The notes under the pieces were generated by a model. The model was not told where the DNA came from, made no database searches, and saw nothing but the letters and a program-made list of their open reading frames with translations. Both the position numbers and the translations under genes were made by a program. A stretch of DNA of 64,000 nucleotides from the NCBI RefSeq assembly GCF_932526225.1, contig NC_064036.1, positions 7,323,519 through 7,387,518 on the forward strand. Direction: 5' to 3'. This DNA is from Nematostella vectensis. Its lineage: Eukaryota > Cnidaria > Anthozoa > Actiniaria > Edwardsiidae. This document shows positions 37,201 to 45,100 of the stretch, piece by piece (the stretch's first letter is position 1; the number at the start of each line of letters is the position of its first letter).

Positions 37201-40200
37201 AATAGCACCTCTACTCTCATCGTCTCCCATCATCCTTTTTCCCCCCATCTCTCTCTTGCGCGCGCATTCTCCTGTTATTTCAATCCCAATTCTTGTAAGG
37301 ATGCAGACACTTATTTTCATTTGTTTCTTAGCATTGTTTCAATAATTGGTTTAGAAATACCAAACCCGAAAGCATTTTTGCGGTCTCGTCCTTGTAATCC
37401 TCGTCGTCAATACTCAAGGTTCATATGACTCCTCCTCAGCACCTCCAAGTGTTCAGACGAGAAGGAAAAACTCGCCACATACGTCACCGAACCTTACGAA
37501 GAAGGATAAGAAACACACGAATAACAACAAGCTAGGTATGTATCGCCATAGTAGTCACGTGACTCTAGCCTGGGCGTGTACCCTCGCCACTAGTCACGTG
37601 CCCTTTTTCCTGGGCGTGTACCCTCGCCGCTAGTCCCGTGACGTTACATTCTCCACTCCAAAGTGCATTCTCTCCACTTGTCACGTGACAGTGAATCCTA
37701 CTCACATTAGGACGTTAAACCCGAGGTCCCGTCTTCATTTATCTACATTGGAGGGGGGGGGGGGGGGCGCGTAACAGCGGCTTGCTCACTCCGCCACCCA
37801 TCCTCAGGCACTTGATATCAGACCTCACATTACGTAGCCTTAGATGTGAGTGTAAAAATGTACATAGGATAGAGACTTGACCAACATTCCCCTCTTATAG
37901 GCTCTCCATCCCCACTCGCCCTGAGGAGAGGAATGTTTAACTCAGGTAAGTGTCCTTGAGATTCATGAGGTCGATCTTATTGTTGAAGGCTCACGATGCG
38001 TATTTTTCATGTCACAGCCGATCAAATCTCCATTTCTTCAACAAGCACAACGTCTTCTGTACCGGAAGTGACGTCACCAAAACCTGGTCCTGAGCATGGT
38101 ATGAGAAAATTATATATGTAAATGAGATAAATTCAAGATGGTAATAACTATCATTTCGGCTTGTGGTGGAGTGGAACGTATTTAAAAGCGGCTCAGGCTG
38201 CCGCCGCATGACTCTCACGACTGTCTTACCACGGATCAGAGCTTAGGATCGAAATTGTTAAAAAAAAATGGGAAACTGAAGAAAATACCCATGGAGAAAA
38301 GGCGAGAACTTAGTGGAAATTGACACTACGATTGCATTACAGTTATTTATAGAATTGGACTTAAATGTGTTTTTATTTGTACATATGCATTGTGGTTTAT
38401 TTTATTTTTGCCCTGTAGGCGAGGAGTTCGACGTATTTCCAGAGTCCGATTCGTCATCTTTACGGGATGAAAGGTCATCGTTGTGTGACGACACTTTGTC
38501 GGCCTCTTTGCGTGACGACCGATCGTCGACGTCGTTGCGTGACGACAAATCATACACGTCATTGCCGGATGACAAATCATCCACGTCATTGCGTGACGAC
38601 AGACCGTCCACTTTATTGCGTGACGACAGATTATCCACGTCATTGCGTGACGACAGATCATCCACGTTATTGCGTGACGACAGATTATCCACCTCATCGC
38701 GTGACGACCGATCATCCACGTCATTGCGTGACGACAGACCGTCCACGTCATTGAATGGCGACAGATCATCCATGTCATCACGTGACGACCGATCATCCAC
38801 GTCATTGCGTGACGACAGACTACCCCGTAACGATCGACACTCCTCATCCTCCTCGCGAGACAACAGGTCAGCCACATCCATGCGTGACGATAGATCCTCG
38901 TCATCTTCGTTACGTGACGAAAGAAGATGCTTACGTGATGAAAGATTGTCCAATTCGCCGAACGACGAAAGAAGGGAGTCACGTGATGACCGCACGGCGT
39001 TGCGTGACGACCGGTTCCTTCCTGTTGTAGCGGGACAGGTAGCCCGACCGCCTCCAGACGGCAGAGGCTATAGCCAGCAGTGCGGTAAATAGCCCTTATT
39101 GGCCGAGTGCGCTAGCCATTTTGGAACCAATGGACCCGATAATTTCTGTTCAAAATCTCAGTGATTTTGCTTATCGAAATATATACCGTTATTCCATGGT
39201 GGTGGTTAAAATAGTATTGATTTGATTTATTTTTCACAGATCGGGCTCCGCCACGACGACCCAACGACGTCCAGACAGGTAAGGGGGGGACTGCCGTGAG
39301 GCGTTTGAGTGAATTTCTGGCTGTAATTGCTAATATAGTGGTAATGATAACGCTTGGTAAACTAACCAAAGGCACGTCTTCCCGCAGTTTACCCTCCCCT
39401 GCGAGTCGTGTACAATGCTACTCAAGAAGTCCAGTTGACCACAGGTGTGAACACGCTGAGCTTTAACACCTTAAAGAGTCCTTGTCAGCCACACATGTGT
39501 TATTGTTTTCTAGCAATATTGGAAGACAGTTATGAGAAAAAATCTTAAAATAACCACCTAAAAATAAAATCCCATGCTTTGTCTACCTGCTTCCTGGCAC
39601 TTTGTACTCTACTAGGATAACAAAATGGCGGCTGACATGGCTTCTTTAATCATATTGGCATGCTCGGAGACCCAGCGGATGCTCCCATGAGGGCTCTTCC
39701 CGTTCTTTCTGGCCTGAATGTTTTTTTTGCGGCCAAATATGAGAGCGCTGGATCCTCGAACATGTCACATAGGTTGAATGTACGTTTGATCCGGACCGCC
39801 CCTCCCTTTTTCTAAAATCGCTCGATCCTGTCATTGCCTTTGACGCCCTTGTCACTGCCGTCTACACTCCCGTTCTTTACCTTAAAGAATGTTGATCAGC
39901 CGTCCCTTTTATCATTGTTGTAATATAACAATAAAATATCGGTTTATTTGCAAGAAAACTTCAAAAATAACCACCCGTGATTGACGTTTAATACCTTATT
40001 AAGGGTATTTTGCTTAAAGTATCTCAGTCACTTGATTGAATCAGCCGATGGAAATGGATTATTTTAGTGAGTCGGTTTTGTGCGGGAGCGAAAGATGGCG
40101 GCGTGATTGGCCTTCTTTAATGCCTATTACCAGAGGTGTAAAAAAGTAAAATAAGCCAATACCGATCAAGCTTTTAGGGCAAACGAGCATAACATGTGAT

Positions 40201-40852
40201 TACAACTAAACTCGGAAAATCAATATAGAAGGTCCTTGTCTCTTTATACTAAGCCATGATAAAACCTTGGCCTAGCCCCTGGGTGATTTCATGTCGCTGT
40301 TGTGCCAGTGACTCCCTAGCAAGTTAAAGGCATGTTGAAATGTATGCGTAATTCTGATGTCTAATGGACAGCATTGGAATATGTCAATTGTTCATAGCCA
40401 ATGTTAACCGTTGTTGAGTTGTCCGCCCTTGTATGATCAGCGGTTACCCCCTTTACAAGCGAGTAGTTACCTTACAAGCGCGAGTAATTCCCTTACAAAT
40501 CTTCTCTGTTGATTTAATAGGGTCGTACCATCACGGCCACTACACCTCCTTTCAGTATCCACCAAAGTACACCGTTGAATACGTCCAAGAATACGATGGT
40601 AAGAATGTTTTTTTTTTTTAATAAGAAATTATCTCGTTTGCTCACTCAGCTCCTTCAGGGTGTGGCGAATACAGAAAATATATTCTATTATCTAGTTTAA
40701 CTGGGTCGTACCTGTTTTGATTTTAATGGGATCTTTCACCTATCTGGTTCTATGTTTTATCAGAAAGAAGAACACAGTACATCTACTGAAGTCTAACGTG
40801 TTTTGCTTATTATTTTCTAGATTCAGAAGAAGGGCAAGTATCGGCTGTTTGA
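8107..40852 (+). CDS. RAPGEF2/6: PDZ-GEF, Rap guanine nucleotide exchange factor 2/6 (46 coding exons)
   Basis: Exchange factor that loads GTP onto Rap1/Rap2 at membranes and junctions. Coding exons: 8107-8187, 9433-9503, 11234-11290, 11678-11761, 12141-12219, 13273-13404, 13695-13875, 14911-14957, 15293-15365, 15451-15482, 15780-15884, 15981-16139, 16266-16415, 16913-17077, 18040-18147, 18352-18423, 18627-18707, 19124-19174, 19284-19331, 19524-19584, 20858-20976, 23009-23090, 23651-23670, 24020-24108, 26552-26786, 27256-27320, 27727-27834, 28384-28441, 28774-28848, 28921-29019, 29334-29433, 29523-29571, 29880-29958, 30155-30238, 31022-31096, 31556-31627, 36480-36626, 37081-37189, 37440-37535, 37901-37945, 38018-38098, 38419-39084, 39240-39278, 39388-39444, 40521-40598, 40821-40852. 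All phases agree and the sum is 4596 nt, 1531 aa, close to the vertebrate length of about 1500-1600. Order: cNMP-like, cNMP-like, RasGEF_N, PDZ, RA, RasGEF, serine-rich tail, PDZ-binding C-terminus. Least certain: the acceptor of exon 21 (20858) and the choice of donor at 31096. Upstream non-coding exons were not found. Confidence 0.95.
10164..10639 (-). CDS. Putative small antisense gene nested in RAPGEF intron 2 (84 aa, unknown)
   Basis: On the minus strand an ATG at 10639 opens [19 protein letters not shown] (exon 10583-10639) followed by the donor GTATGC. An acceptor TTTCACAG leads into exon 10296-10466, in the same frame, encoding a charged helical stretch ([19 protein letters not shown]). 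It ends at CAG with donor GTCAAT. A pyrimidine-rich acceptor GTTTTCAG precedes a last exon 10164-10190 (THIPFRSH, stop). The three pieces total 255 nt with matching phases. I recognise no domain. It could be a genuine nested gene, the 5' part of a longer antisense gene, or chance. Splice sites and protein-like composition are what I see; function is unknown. Confidence 0.4.
13273..14957 (+). CDS. RAPGEF2/6: RAPGEF exons 6-8: linker with acidic stretch
   Basis: Residues 125-244. Exon 6 (13273-13404) carries a glutamate-rich segment ending PVPEDEK. Exon 7 (13695-13875) contains [14 protein letters not shown] and a His/Pro-rich patch, then DLTGLVESI. Exon 8 (14911-14957) encodes [16 protein letters not shown], matching the vertebrate stretch VDSEDD/EEE before the second cNMP-like domain. 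The intron between exons 7 and 8 is interrupted by the inverted-repeat element at 13895-14833. Confidence 0.9.
13895..14833. mobile_element. Non-autonomous DNA transposon (MITE-like), 939 bp, in RAPGEF intron 7
   Basis: The ends form terminal inverted repeats matching at 28 of 30 positions: the left end starts GTGACGACTCA and carries GCGAAAACGTACCTTAG, and the right end is its reverse complement. ATTT flanks both sides (13891-13894 and 14834-14837), a possible 4-bp target duplication. Just inside are direct subterminal repeats of about 22 bp containing CGCGAGCATTCCG, about a dozen on the left (13930-14200) and about six on the right (14675-14800). The centre (14220-14660) is unique with no transposase. 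The element lies only 20 bp inside the donor of exon 7. Confidence 0.85.
14985..15200. repeat. Degenerate duplicated G/C-rich dispersed repeat
   Basis: Two related copies, with GGGTGGGTCCAGGATTTCTC at about 14994 and GGGGCTGATCTAGGATTTTT at about 15084. Related fragments with the same aGGATTT-plus-homopolymer look occur at about 16650-16830 and 41655-41760. Probably fragments of a short interspersed or MITE family; no coding potential. Confidence 0.5.
15293..16415 (+). CDS. RAPGEF2/6: RAPGEF exons 9-13: second cNMP-binding-like domain
   Basis: Residues 245-417. Exon 9 gives [20 protein letters not shown], nearly identical to vertebrate RAPGEF2/6; the 32-nt exon 10 gives [11 protein letters not shown]; exon 11 begins [19 protein letters not shown]. 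Exon 12 holds [12 protein letters not shown] and the would-be phosphate-binding cassette [19 protein letters not shown]. This lacks the FGE and RAA residues that bind cyclic nucleotide phosphate in PKA and Epac, agreeing with published work that PDZ-GEFs are not classical cAMP sensors. Exon 13 runs into the Ras exchanger motif. Confidence 0.94.
16650..16830. repeat. G/C-homopolymer dispersed repeat in RAPGEF intron 13
   Basis: Starts GGATCTAGGGGGGAGGGGG and contains matching C-runs and a near-complementary end (CCTAGATCCCC near 16820), so it looks like a short inverted-repeat element. It resembles other aGGATTT/GGGGG fragments in the window. Non-coding. Confidence 0.45.
16913..18423 (+). CDS. 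RAPGEF2/6: RAPGEF exons 14-16: RasGEF N-terminal (REM) domain
   Basis: Residues 418-532. Exon 14 encodes [20 protein letters not shown], the start of the Ras exchanger motif, and [12 protein letters not shown]; exon 15 encodes [19 protein letters not shown]; exon 16 encodes [18 protein letters not shown]. Spacing and order match vertebrate RAPGEF2/6. This domain packs against and stabilises the catalytic domain 400 residues downstream. Confidence 0.95.
18627..19584 (+). CDS. RAPGEF2/6: RAPGEF exons 17-20: PDZ domain
   Basis: Residues 533-612. Exon 17 contains the carboxylate-binding loop [17 protein letters not shown]; exon 18 [17 protein letters not shown]; exon 19 [16 protein letters not shown]; exon 20 [17 protein letters not shown]. 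This is the usual PDZ order ([14 protein letters not shown] for the GLxxGDQ turn, VNDISFENI). In the turn the common Gly-Asp has become Lys-Ala-Asp. The PDZ likely binds C-terminal tails and may interact with the protein's own C-terminus or with junction proteins. Confidence 0.94.
20858..24108 (+). CDS. RAPGEF2/6: RAPGEF exons 21-24: inter-domain linker
   Basis: Residues 613-715. Exon 21 (20858-20976) encodes [20 protein letters not shown] followed by [11 protein letters not shown]; its acceptor TCTCTAG has a poor pyrimidine tract, but it is the only local site with the right phase. Exon 22 (23009-23090) is serine/arginine rich; exon 23 is a 20-nt micro-exon (23651-23670, GTMKKPP); exon 24 encodes [19 protein letters not shown], matching the vertebrate basic motif NKLKKILDKTRIS. 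Introns here are large (about 1.9 kb before exon 22 and about 2.4 kb after exon 24). Confidence 0.8.
20977..23008. other. RAPGEF intron 21, about 2 kb
   Basis: AT-rich intron between exons 21 and 22. A G-run element (GGAGGGGGGGGG near 22370-22410) resembles the other G/C-homopolymer fragments. I see no other gene, RNA or repeat here. Confidence 0.6.
24250..24405. repeat. Short tandem repeat, about 34 bp, four copies
   Basis: Unit TTGCGCTTGTGTT followed by either CGCGGAGATCTCACTTTGTG or AGACCGATTCTCACTTGTG; two units of each type in RAPGEF intron 24. Open frames on both strands here are repeat artefacts. Confidence 0.85.
25235..25275. repeat. 41-nt poly-C tract
   Basis: An uninterrupted run of 41 C residues in RAPGEF intron 24, followed by GCCC. 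The RNA would contain poly-C; the opposite DNA strand is G41 and could form a G-quadruplex. Length is likely polymorphic and hard to sequence accurately. Confidence 0.95.
26552..28441 (+). CDS. RAPGEF2/6: RAPGEF exons 25-28: Ras-association domain
   Basis: Residues about 716-871. Exon 25 is a 235-nt exon with a serine-rich linker ([28 protein letters not shown]), then [19 protein letters not shown], the start of the RA fold. Exon 26 continues [19 protein letters not shown], exon 27 [20 protein letters not shown] and [15 protein letters not shown], exon 28 [14 protein letters not shown]. Each aligns with vertebrate RAPGEF2/6. The RA domain binds GTP-bound Rap/Ras and gives positive feedback at the membrane. 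Confidence 0.95.
27535..27675. mobile_element. MITE fragment in RAPGEF intron 26
   Basis: Begins AGGCTTCTAGCCAGGATTTT and contains CTCAGGTAGATCATCCTAA, closely related to the element at 50416-50600 (AGGCCTGTAGCAAGGATTTT, TAGGTAGCTCATCCTAGA). Its right end is G/C-rich and appears degraded. Confidence 0.6.
27889..28190. mobile_element. Foldback element, about 300 bp, in RAPGEF intron 27
   Basis: Inverted repeats: 27925-27967 pairs with 28128-28169 with one indel (shared core GTCGCGTGAGAACCGGCTCG, then ACGTAAGCGCAAG). The homology extends outward less perfectly through further copies of the word ACGTAAGCG. A third, internal copy of the GGTTTTCACGCGACGTAAGC motif lies at about 28069. No ORF. Probably a miniature inverted-repeat element. 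Confidence 0.8.
28774..36626 (+). CDS. RAPGEF2/6: RAPGEF exons 29-37: catalytic RasGEF (CDC25) domain
   Basis: Residues 872-1131. Exon 29 gives [16 protein letters not shown], exon 30 [18 protein letters not shown], exon 31 [13 protein letters not shown] and [14 protein letters not shown], exons 32-33 [20 protein letters not shown] and [20 protein letters not shown], exon 34 [19 protein letters not shown], exon 35 [18 protein letters not shown], exon 36 [16 protein letters not shown]. These are the conserved SCR blocks of Rap-specific exchangers, including the PFFP/KRDLT block and the NFEK motif. The fold is interrupted by two introns containing large minisatellites (after exons 34 and 36). 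I chose the donor at 31097 (GTTGGT) because only it keeps the VDGL-INFEK junction in frame. Confidence 0.95.
30243..30870. repeat. 21-bp minisatellite, about 30 copies, starting at the exon 34 donor
   Basis: Unit TGTAGCGACATGGTCTTAGCG with variants at the ACATG/ACGTG/ACACG position. The first unit begins four bases inside the donor GTACGTAGCG. Because 21 is divisible by 3, both strands are open over the whole array, giving heptapeptide repeats such as VLACSDM on the plus strand. The plus-strand frame is continuous with exon 34. Confidence 0.95.
31365..31535. repeat. Dispersed repeat (copy 1) upstream of exon 36
   Basis: Shares words in the same order with 39939-40122: TTTGCAAGAAAACTTCA, TTGATTGAAT, GCCGATAAAAATGGATT, TGTGCGGGAGCG, AATGGCGTCAAGGCTGGCC and TTCTTT. 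The copy ends about 20 bp before the exon 36 acceptor. A related shorter fragment with AAAATGGCGGCTGACATGGC lies near 39620. Confidence 0.7.
31621..35914. repeat. 77-bp minisatellite, about 56 copies, including the exon 36 donor
   Basis: Period 77 bp: GCCCTATGTAAGT occurs at 31621, 31698, 31775 and so on. The first unit is the end of exon 36 (GCCCTAT) plus its donor GTAAGTATAG, so the array is an amplification of the exon-intron junction. Variant units carry GTGTACCC, AAAGGGAAAAG (73 bp), TATAAAGTG deletions or an AATAAAACCACTG junction. A higher-order repeat of 2108 bp is visible (the AATAAAACCACTG variant at about 32867 and about 34975; GTGCCATATG at 33572 and 35680). The array fills most of the 4.85-kb intron. 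Confidence 0.96.
36801..37066. repeat. 44-bp tandem repeat, six copies, before the exon 38 acceptor
   Basis: Unit GTAGTCACTTGAGTGTTGTA then CCCTCGTATATAGCTCACTCGTTT, repeating from 36845 with a more diverged first unit at about 36801. It ends 14 bp before the exon 38 acceptor TTTATGTCAG, so the last unit contributes to the region where the branch point should lie. The unit is unrelated in sequence to the 44-bp array at the left edge. Confidence 0.93.
37081..38098 (+). CDS. RAPGEF2/6: RAPGEF exons 38-41: post-catalytic region
   Basis: Residues 1132-1241. Exon 38 gives [20 protein letters not shown] and [10 protein letters not shown], equivalent to the vertebrate RKVKQYLSNLE...MDEE...LQCEP segment that closes the catalytic region. 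Exons 39-41 encode a basic, serine/threonine/proline-rich stretch ([52 protein letters not shown]), probably disordered and a phosphorylation target by composition. Confidence 0.9.
38419..39084 (+). CDS. RAPGEF2/6: RAPGEF exon 42: coding minisatellite (Ser/Arg/Asp repeats)
   Basis: A 666-nt exon, residues about 1242-1463, acceptor CCCTGTAG and donor GTAAAT. After [20 protein letters not shown] it consists of about 20 units of a 9-residue repeat, SLRDDRSST, encoded by a 27-bp DNA repeat (CATTGCGTGACGACAGATC). Some units are diverged ([18 protein letters not shown]). It ends [20 protein letters not shown]. The flanking phases match exons 41 and 43, so the repeat is translated. Vertebrate homologues have an unrelated serine-rich tail here. 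Antisense open frames over this exon come from the repeat. Confidence 0.88.
39240..40852 (+). CDS. RAPGEF2/6: RAPGEF exons 43-46: C-terminus with PDZ-binding motif
   Basis: Four small exons: 39240-39278 ([13 protein letters not shown]), 39388-39444 ([19 protein letters not shown]), 40521-40598 ([19 protein letters not shown]...) and 40821-40852 ([10 protein letters not shown], stop TGA). The final five residues QVSAV are the same as in vertebrate RAPGEF2 and RAPGEF6, a class I-like PDZ ligand that binds MAGI-type scaffolds in vertebrates. That identity fixes the end of the gene. Confidence 0.93.
39939..40122. repeat. Dispersed repeat (copy 2) in RAPGEF intron 44
   Basis: Second copy of the family at 31365-31535, with TTTGCAAGAAAACTTCA, CACTTGATTGAATCAGCCGA, TTGTGCGGGAGCGAAAGATG and GGCGGCGTGATTGGCCTTCT. 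The ATGGCGGC and ATTGGCC words resemble YY1 and CCAAT sites, but there is no evidence they act as promoters here. Confidence 0.7.
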
Positions 40853-42152
40853 CATCAAACAGAGGTAAGGAGTTTGATTTTGTTACTGAATTTACTGCAC
40901 ACTACTCTTTGTCGGAGAATAGTAAATAATGTAAAAACACGAAATGAAATAGGGTTTTTTCTGTAATATTTGCAATTTAATATTTTAAAATCTGATTTAA
41001 TACATTCTTAAATCTATTTATTCTAATAGCCTCAATTTTTTTTGCCTATAAAGTTTCTTTGCAGTTGGATGATTCAACCGCTCCATCCCCTCAAATTCGG
41101 CTTCGTTTGAGCTGACCCAAACAGACTTCAATCAAGCGGTTTTTCTCAAGACACACAAACCACTGAAGGCTGCAAATATAGTTATATTTTGTACTTGTGC
41201 CAGTCTAACCGTCATTCTATAGTTATTTCCGCATTTATCAATCCACCCTAGCATTCCATCCCTGTAGTTGTCCACGTAACAATTGTTTGTCCTGGGTACC
41301 ATTTTTTATTTTAGATACATTCTACTCTCCTAGTACCTCTATGCAAGCATTGTACACGAAAAGCCTCAAAGTTTTCCGATTCACTTGATGTATAATAGCC
41401 ATGCGTTAAATAGGCCAAGAAATAGGCCAAGAAATTGATTTTGTAATAGATAGAATAAGCAATGATGAACGAATTAATAGATATACTATATTTGATACGT
41501 TAAAGGTATTCTATATGCCTTGGGTGTAAATATATACATAAGCTATATTCATGTGCAATAACTTCCGTGAACAAACTATTAAATGGAAGATTTTTTATCT
41601 GTTGTCTTAAAGGTCCATATATCGGCCCTCCATTTAGGAATAATACACGCAGAGATGGTGGGGCCGATCCAGGATTTCCCGAAGGGGGGGGGGGGGGGTG
41701 GGTAGGGTTGCACCCCCATCCCCCCCCACACACACACACACTTGAGCCGCCACACCTTTCTTAACCTCTTTATCCTCCCTTTTTTCTTCTCCGCCCTTTA
41801 ATGTAATCCTCATCATTTCTTTCATATTTTTCTTTCTCATTATTGTTTTTCTTCATCATAACCTCTTCCTCTTTACTTCTTCGTCCTCCTTACCCCTTTT
41901 TATCCTCCTTTTCCTTTCCTTTCTACCGCCTCTTCGTATGTTCCCGAATCCTGTCCATCATCAGCCCACTCTTACTCCTTTTACCCCTCAACTCCTTGTT
42001 TTCTCAGTCCTCTCCCTCTTTTTCCTCGACCCCTTTCACATCTTATTCACCTTTTCGCTATTTTTATTGTTTTCTCTATTCTTAAGTAACCAAGTAACTG
42101 TGCTTAAGGCTTTTGTTCCGAATAAATGACGCCGCGGCTAAATCCCAGGGCG
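40853..42152. other. Convergent intergenic region RAPGEF / K2P
   Basis: Holds the 3' UTR of both genes. A donor-like GTAAGG lies 12 bases after the RAPGEF stop, so the 3' UTR may be spliced. A G/C-homopolymer repeat lies at 41655-41760 (GGGGCCGATCCAGGATTTCC). From about 41760 to 42080 the plus strand is strongly pyrimidine-rich (CCTCTTCC-like words), on the K2P 3' UTR side. No further gene seen. Confidence 0.6.
42063..42068 (-). terminator. Candidate polyadenylation signal for K2P
   Basis: TTTATT on the plus strand reads AATAAA on the minus strand, about 85 nt after the K2P stop codon. Position fits, but transcript ends are not known. Confidence 0.5.
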
Positions 42153-45100
42153 TCACCGCCACTTTGCAGGTGACTGAGAATGTTCCACGTCTGAGCGTTC
42201 ATTAGCGCAACGGATAGGAGGCAACCGCACCAACGAATTTCTACGTATGTACAACGTGTCTACGCTTTTATCCTTCAGCAGCAAAGAGGGCTCATCGATA
42301 GGGAACGCAGCCATTAGCAACGCCTTAGAAACAGGCGAGAGCAGGTGACGACCCCGTCCGTTCCACGGGGTGTTTAAATGCTGATCACGTGCTTCTGTTG
42401 TGTTTTCCGCGTGTTGATCGCGTGCAGCACTGTTTTTTGGGGGGACTTCAATTTGATTGGAGACACGTCGTGTGAACAGGGATTCGCTTACCCACACGCC
42501 TTGGTCGGTGTTACCACTAGCGGTTGATCCTAATGGTGTAGGCGTGTGTGTCGGGGTGACGTCATTGCTAGGAGGGTGTTTCTTGGGCGTGGTCTCGACT
42601 TTTTCATTCAATGGTGAGACCTTATCCTTTCGTCGACACGGAACCACCATGTCGAGCTCATCCATCGCATTCACGATAGCACTCAGAAGATTAGACAGCG
42701 TGGACAAGCCCAGAATGAGAACCACCGATCGCATGAACATCATAAACACATCAAAGGGGTTACTTGGCTCCCGGCCTTGATTCTGTACTAGATCTCCAAA
42801 CCCGATAGTACTAAACACGATAAAGCAGTAATAAACGCTTGATACGTAATTCCAGTCCTCTGTGACGTTGTACATAACCCCACCAATCAGAAGTTGAGAG
42901 AACAAGAGAAGCACAGCCACTACCATTTGTTTGATGTTGATGTTTTTTGCCTCGCGATGGAAGAGTTTTCGCTCGAGGTGTTTGATGCAGAAAGCGACAC
43001 CCACGTTTATTTGCTCGCCAAGTACTTTGAGAGTCGTGACACACAAAGGTATCCCGACCACAGCAAAGAACAGCAGGAAGAGACGGCCGCCGTCTGTTCG
43101 AGGTGTCAGATGGCCATAACCTGTTTACAAACAGGAAATTCAGGTTTTTCCCGTTACCGTGGAGCTTTGCTTTGGTGGGCACCTTAAACCAATTTTCCAA
43201 AAGGTTTTAGAAAACCAAATATTGATAAAGTTTGATAAATCATTTAATTATATCAAGATAATATTAGAATTTATAAAGACCGCGGTGATCCTTTCTAATT
43301 CCTCAGTTCCTAATCGGGGTCAGGGGGGGGTACTTCGTAAAAAAAACTAAAATGGTAAGAATACCTCATTTACCGAGTAAAATCAGCTAGCATCGATGGA
43401 AAAGCATTATAAATATGGTTTATAAAACTATTTACAGCAATTTTTGTGATTTTTGTGGATTTTAGACTAATGTCTAGTAGAGTCTAGACAATGACTTGTA
43501 GAGTCTATACAATGACTTGTCTGGTTTCTAGTATAGACGATTTCAATTTTCTATGTAATACGCAAGGAAATAGCTCTAATATAACTACAAAAGGAAGAAT
43601 ATCATGTGTTTCTATAACGTTTCTATACCGATTTGGCGCTTATTTATTGCTAACGTCTCAAACAGTAAGACCACCCAAGTAAAAGTCACGCTTTGGATCA
43701 AAAGCGCTTGGTAGTCACGCTAGCTACACCAATAACTGCGCTGCTACATCTATATATATTACGGATAGTAAAATAGAAACTGGACCCGAAGTGATCGGGA
43801 TATAATTTGAATCATTCGAAAGAAGGGGAATTCTTTCATGTCAATCACAATTCGAATATTCTGCTACAGGGATCGGATCATCAAACTATTTGGACATGGC
43901 ATGCAGCTAAGGACGAACTTTAAAAAAATTTAACATGTGTTGACATTGCTGTTTCTATGGCAACGGAACTTTAAATTCACTATTCGTGCTGTTCGCTACA
44001 AGGAAATTTTTAACAAATAAGCTATAGGATATTATACATCAGACCATGGTCGACACTTAGAGGAAGTTTTATTAAAATCATTAAAATCGAAAAAAAATTA
44101 ATCGGCGACATTTTATTTGGCTGCAAAAAAAGTTCATTTTCTTCATTTTAAAAGTATCATATAGTCCCCGGAATGGGCCCTTAAACATGCGATTAACAAA
44201 ACCGATTGCTTTCATCTTTGGTATGCTATTAGAAATAAGAGGTAGCTAAATAACAATGGTAAAAAAAATCCTTTCCCGCGTATGGATTTTTTCAGGGGCG
44301 AATTCCAAAGTAAATAACAGAGTGACTGGAAATAAAAATATACCAATATCTCAGAATTCCTCCTATAAATTTTATTAAAAGTGTCGACCAAGGTCTGATG
44401 TATAATTTCCTATAGCTTATTTGTTAAAAATTTTCCTGTAGCGAACCAGCGAACAGCACTTCGCGAATAGTGAATTTAACGGGTTCACCGTTCCGTTGCC
44501 ATAGAAACAGCAATGTAAGCACATATTAAATTTTTATAAAGCTCATCACAAGCTTCATGGCATGGCCAAATAATTTGATGATCCGATCCCTGTAGCAGAA
44601 GATACGAGTTGTGATTGACAGGATGGTTGGGAATTCGGGAAGTATCGAATCTCCTTAAAGCCACAACACATAGTATAGTACAACTGAGTAAAAAATCAAG
44701 GGTACAAATTTGGATCAAAAAGGATCGCCTTTTGAATGTTATGCACTAGTAATAACTAAAAAAAAATTGGATAAATCTGCTAAATAGCGCCGTACTCTTC
44801 AATTCTATACATAAAATAGATAATTTCGATTTTTTGTTGAAAAATTACCCCCTTACCATTAGGAACTGAGTAGGAACTGACTAGGAACCAAGAAGTTTTA
44901 GGAACCAGGATCACCGCTGTTTTAAGGAGGAGAAAAAACAGTTTATTAAAGTCTGTTATATTTGCCTCATTGAAGACCACCACAGGCTATCGTCATGTAT
45001 GGCCCGATGTCGTCAGACCGTTTAGACGTAAGCAATAAAATCCCTACACAACAATATAATGGCCAAGGTTGTGACAGAATCTTAGGAAAACCCTGTGCCC

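Noticed and set aside
38347-38995. Minus-strand ORFs of 211 and 197 codons and other plus frames over exon 42
   Set aside because: The 27-bp coding repeat opens all frames. The sense frame is fixed by matching splice phases on both sides.
41843-42129. Phe/Ser/Leu-rich ORFs
   Set aside because: They come from a pyrimidine-rich tract in the K2P 3' region.
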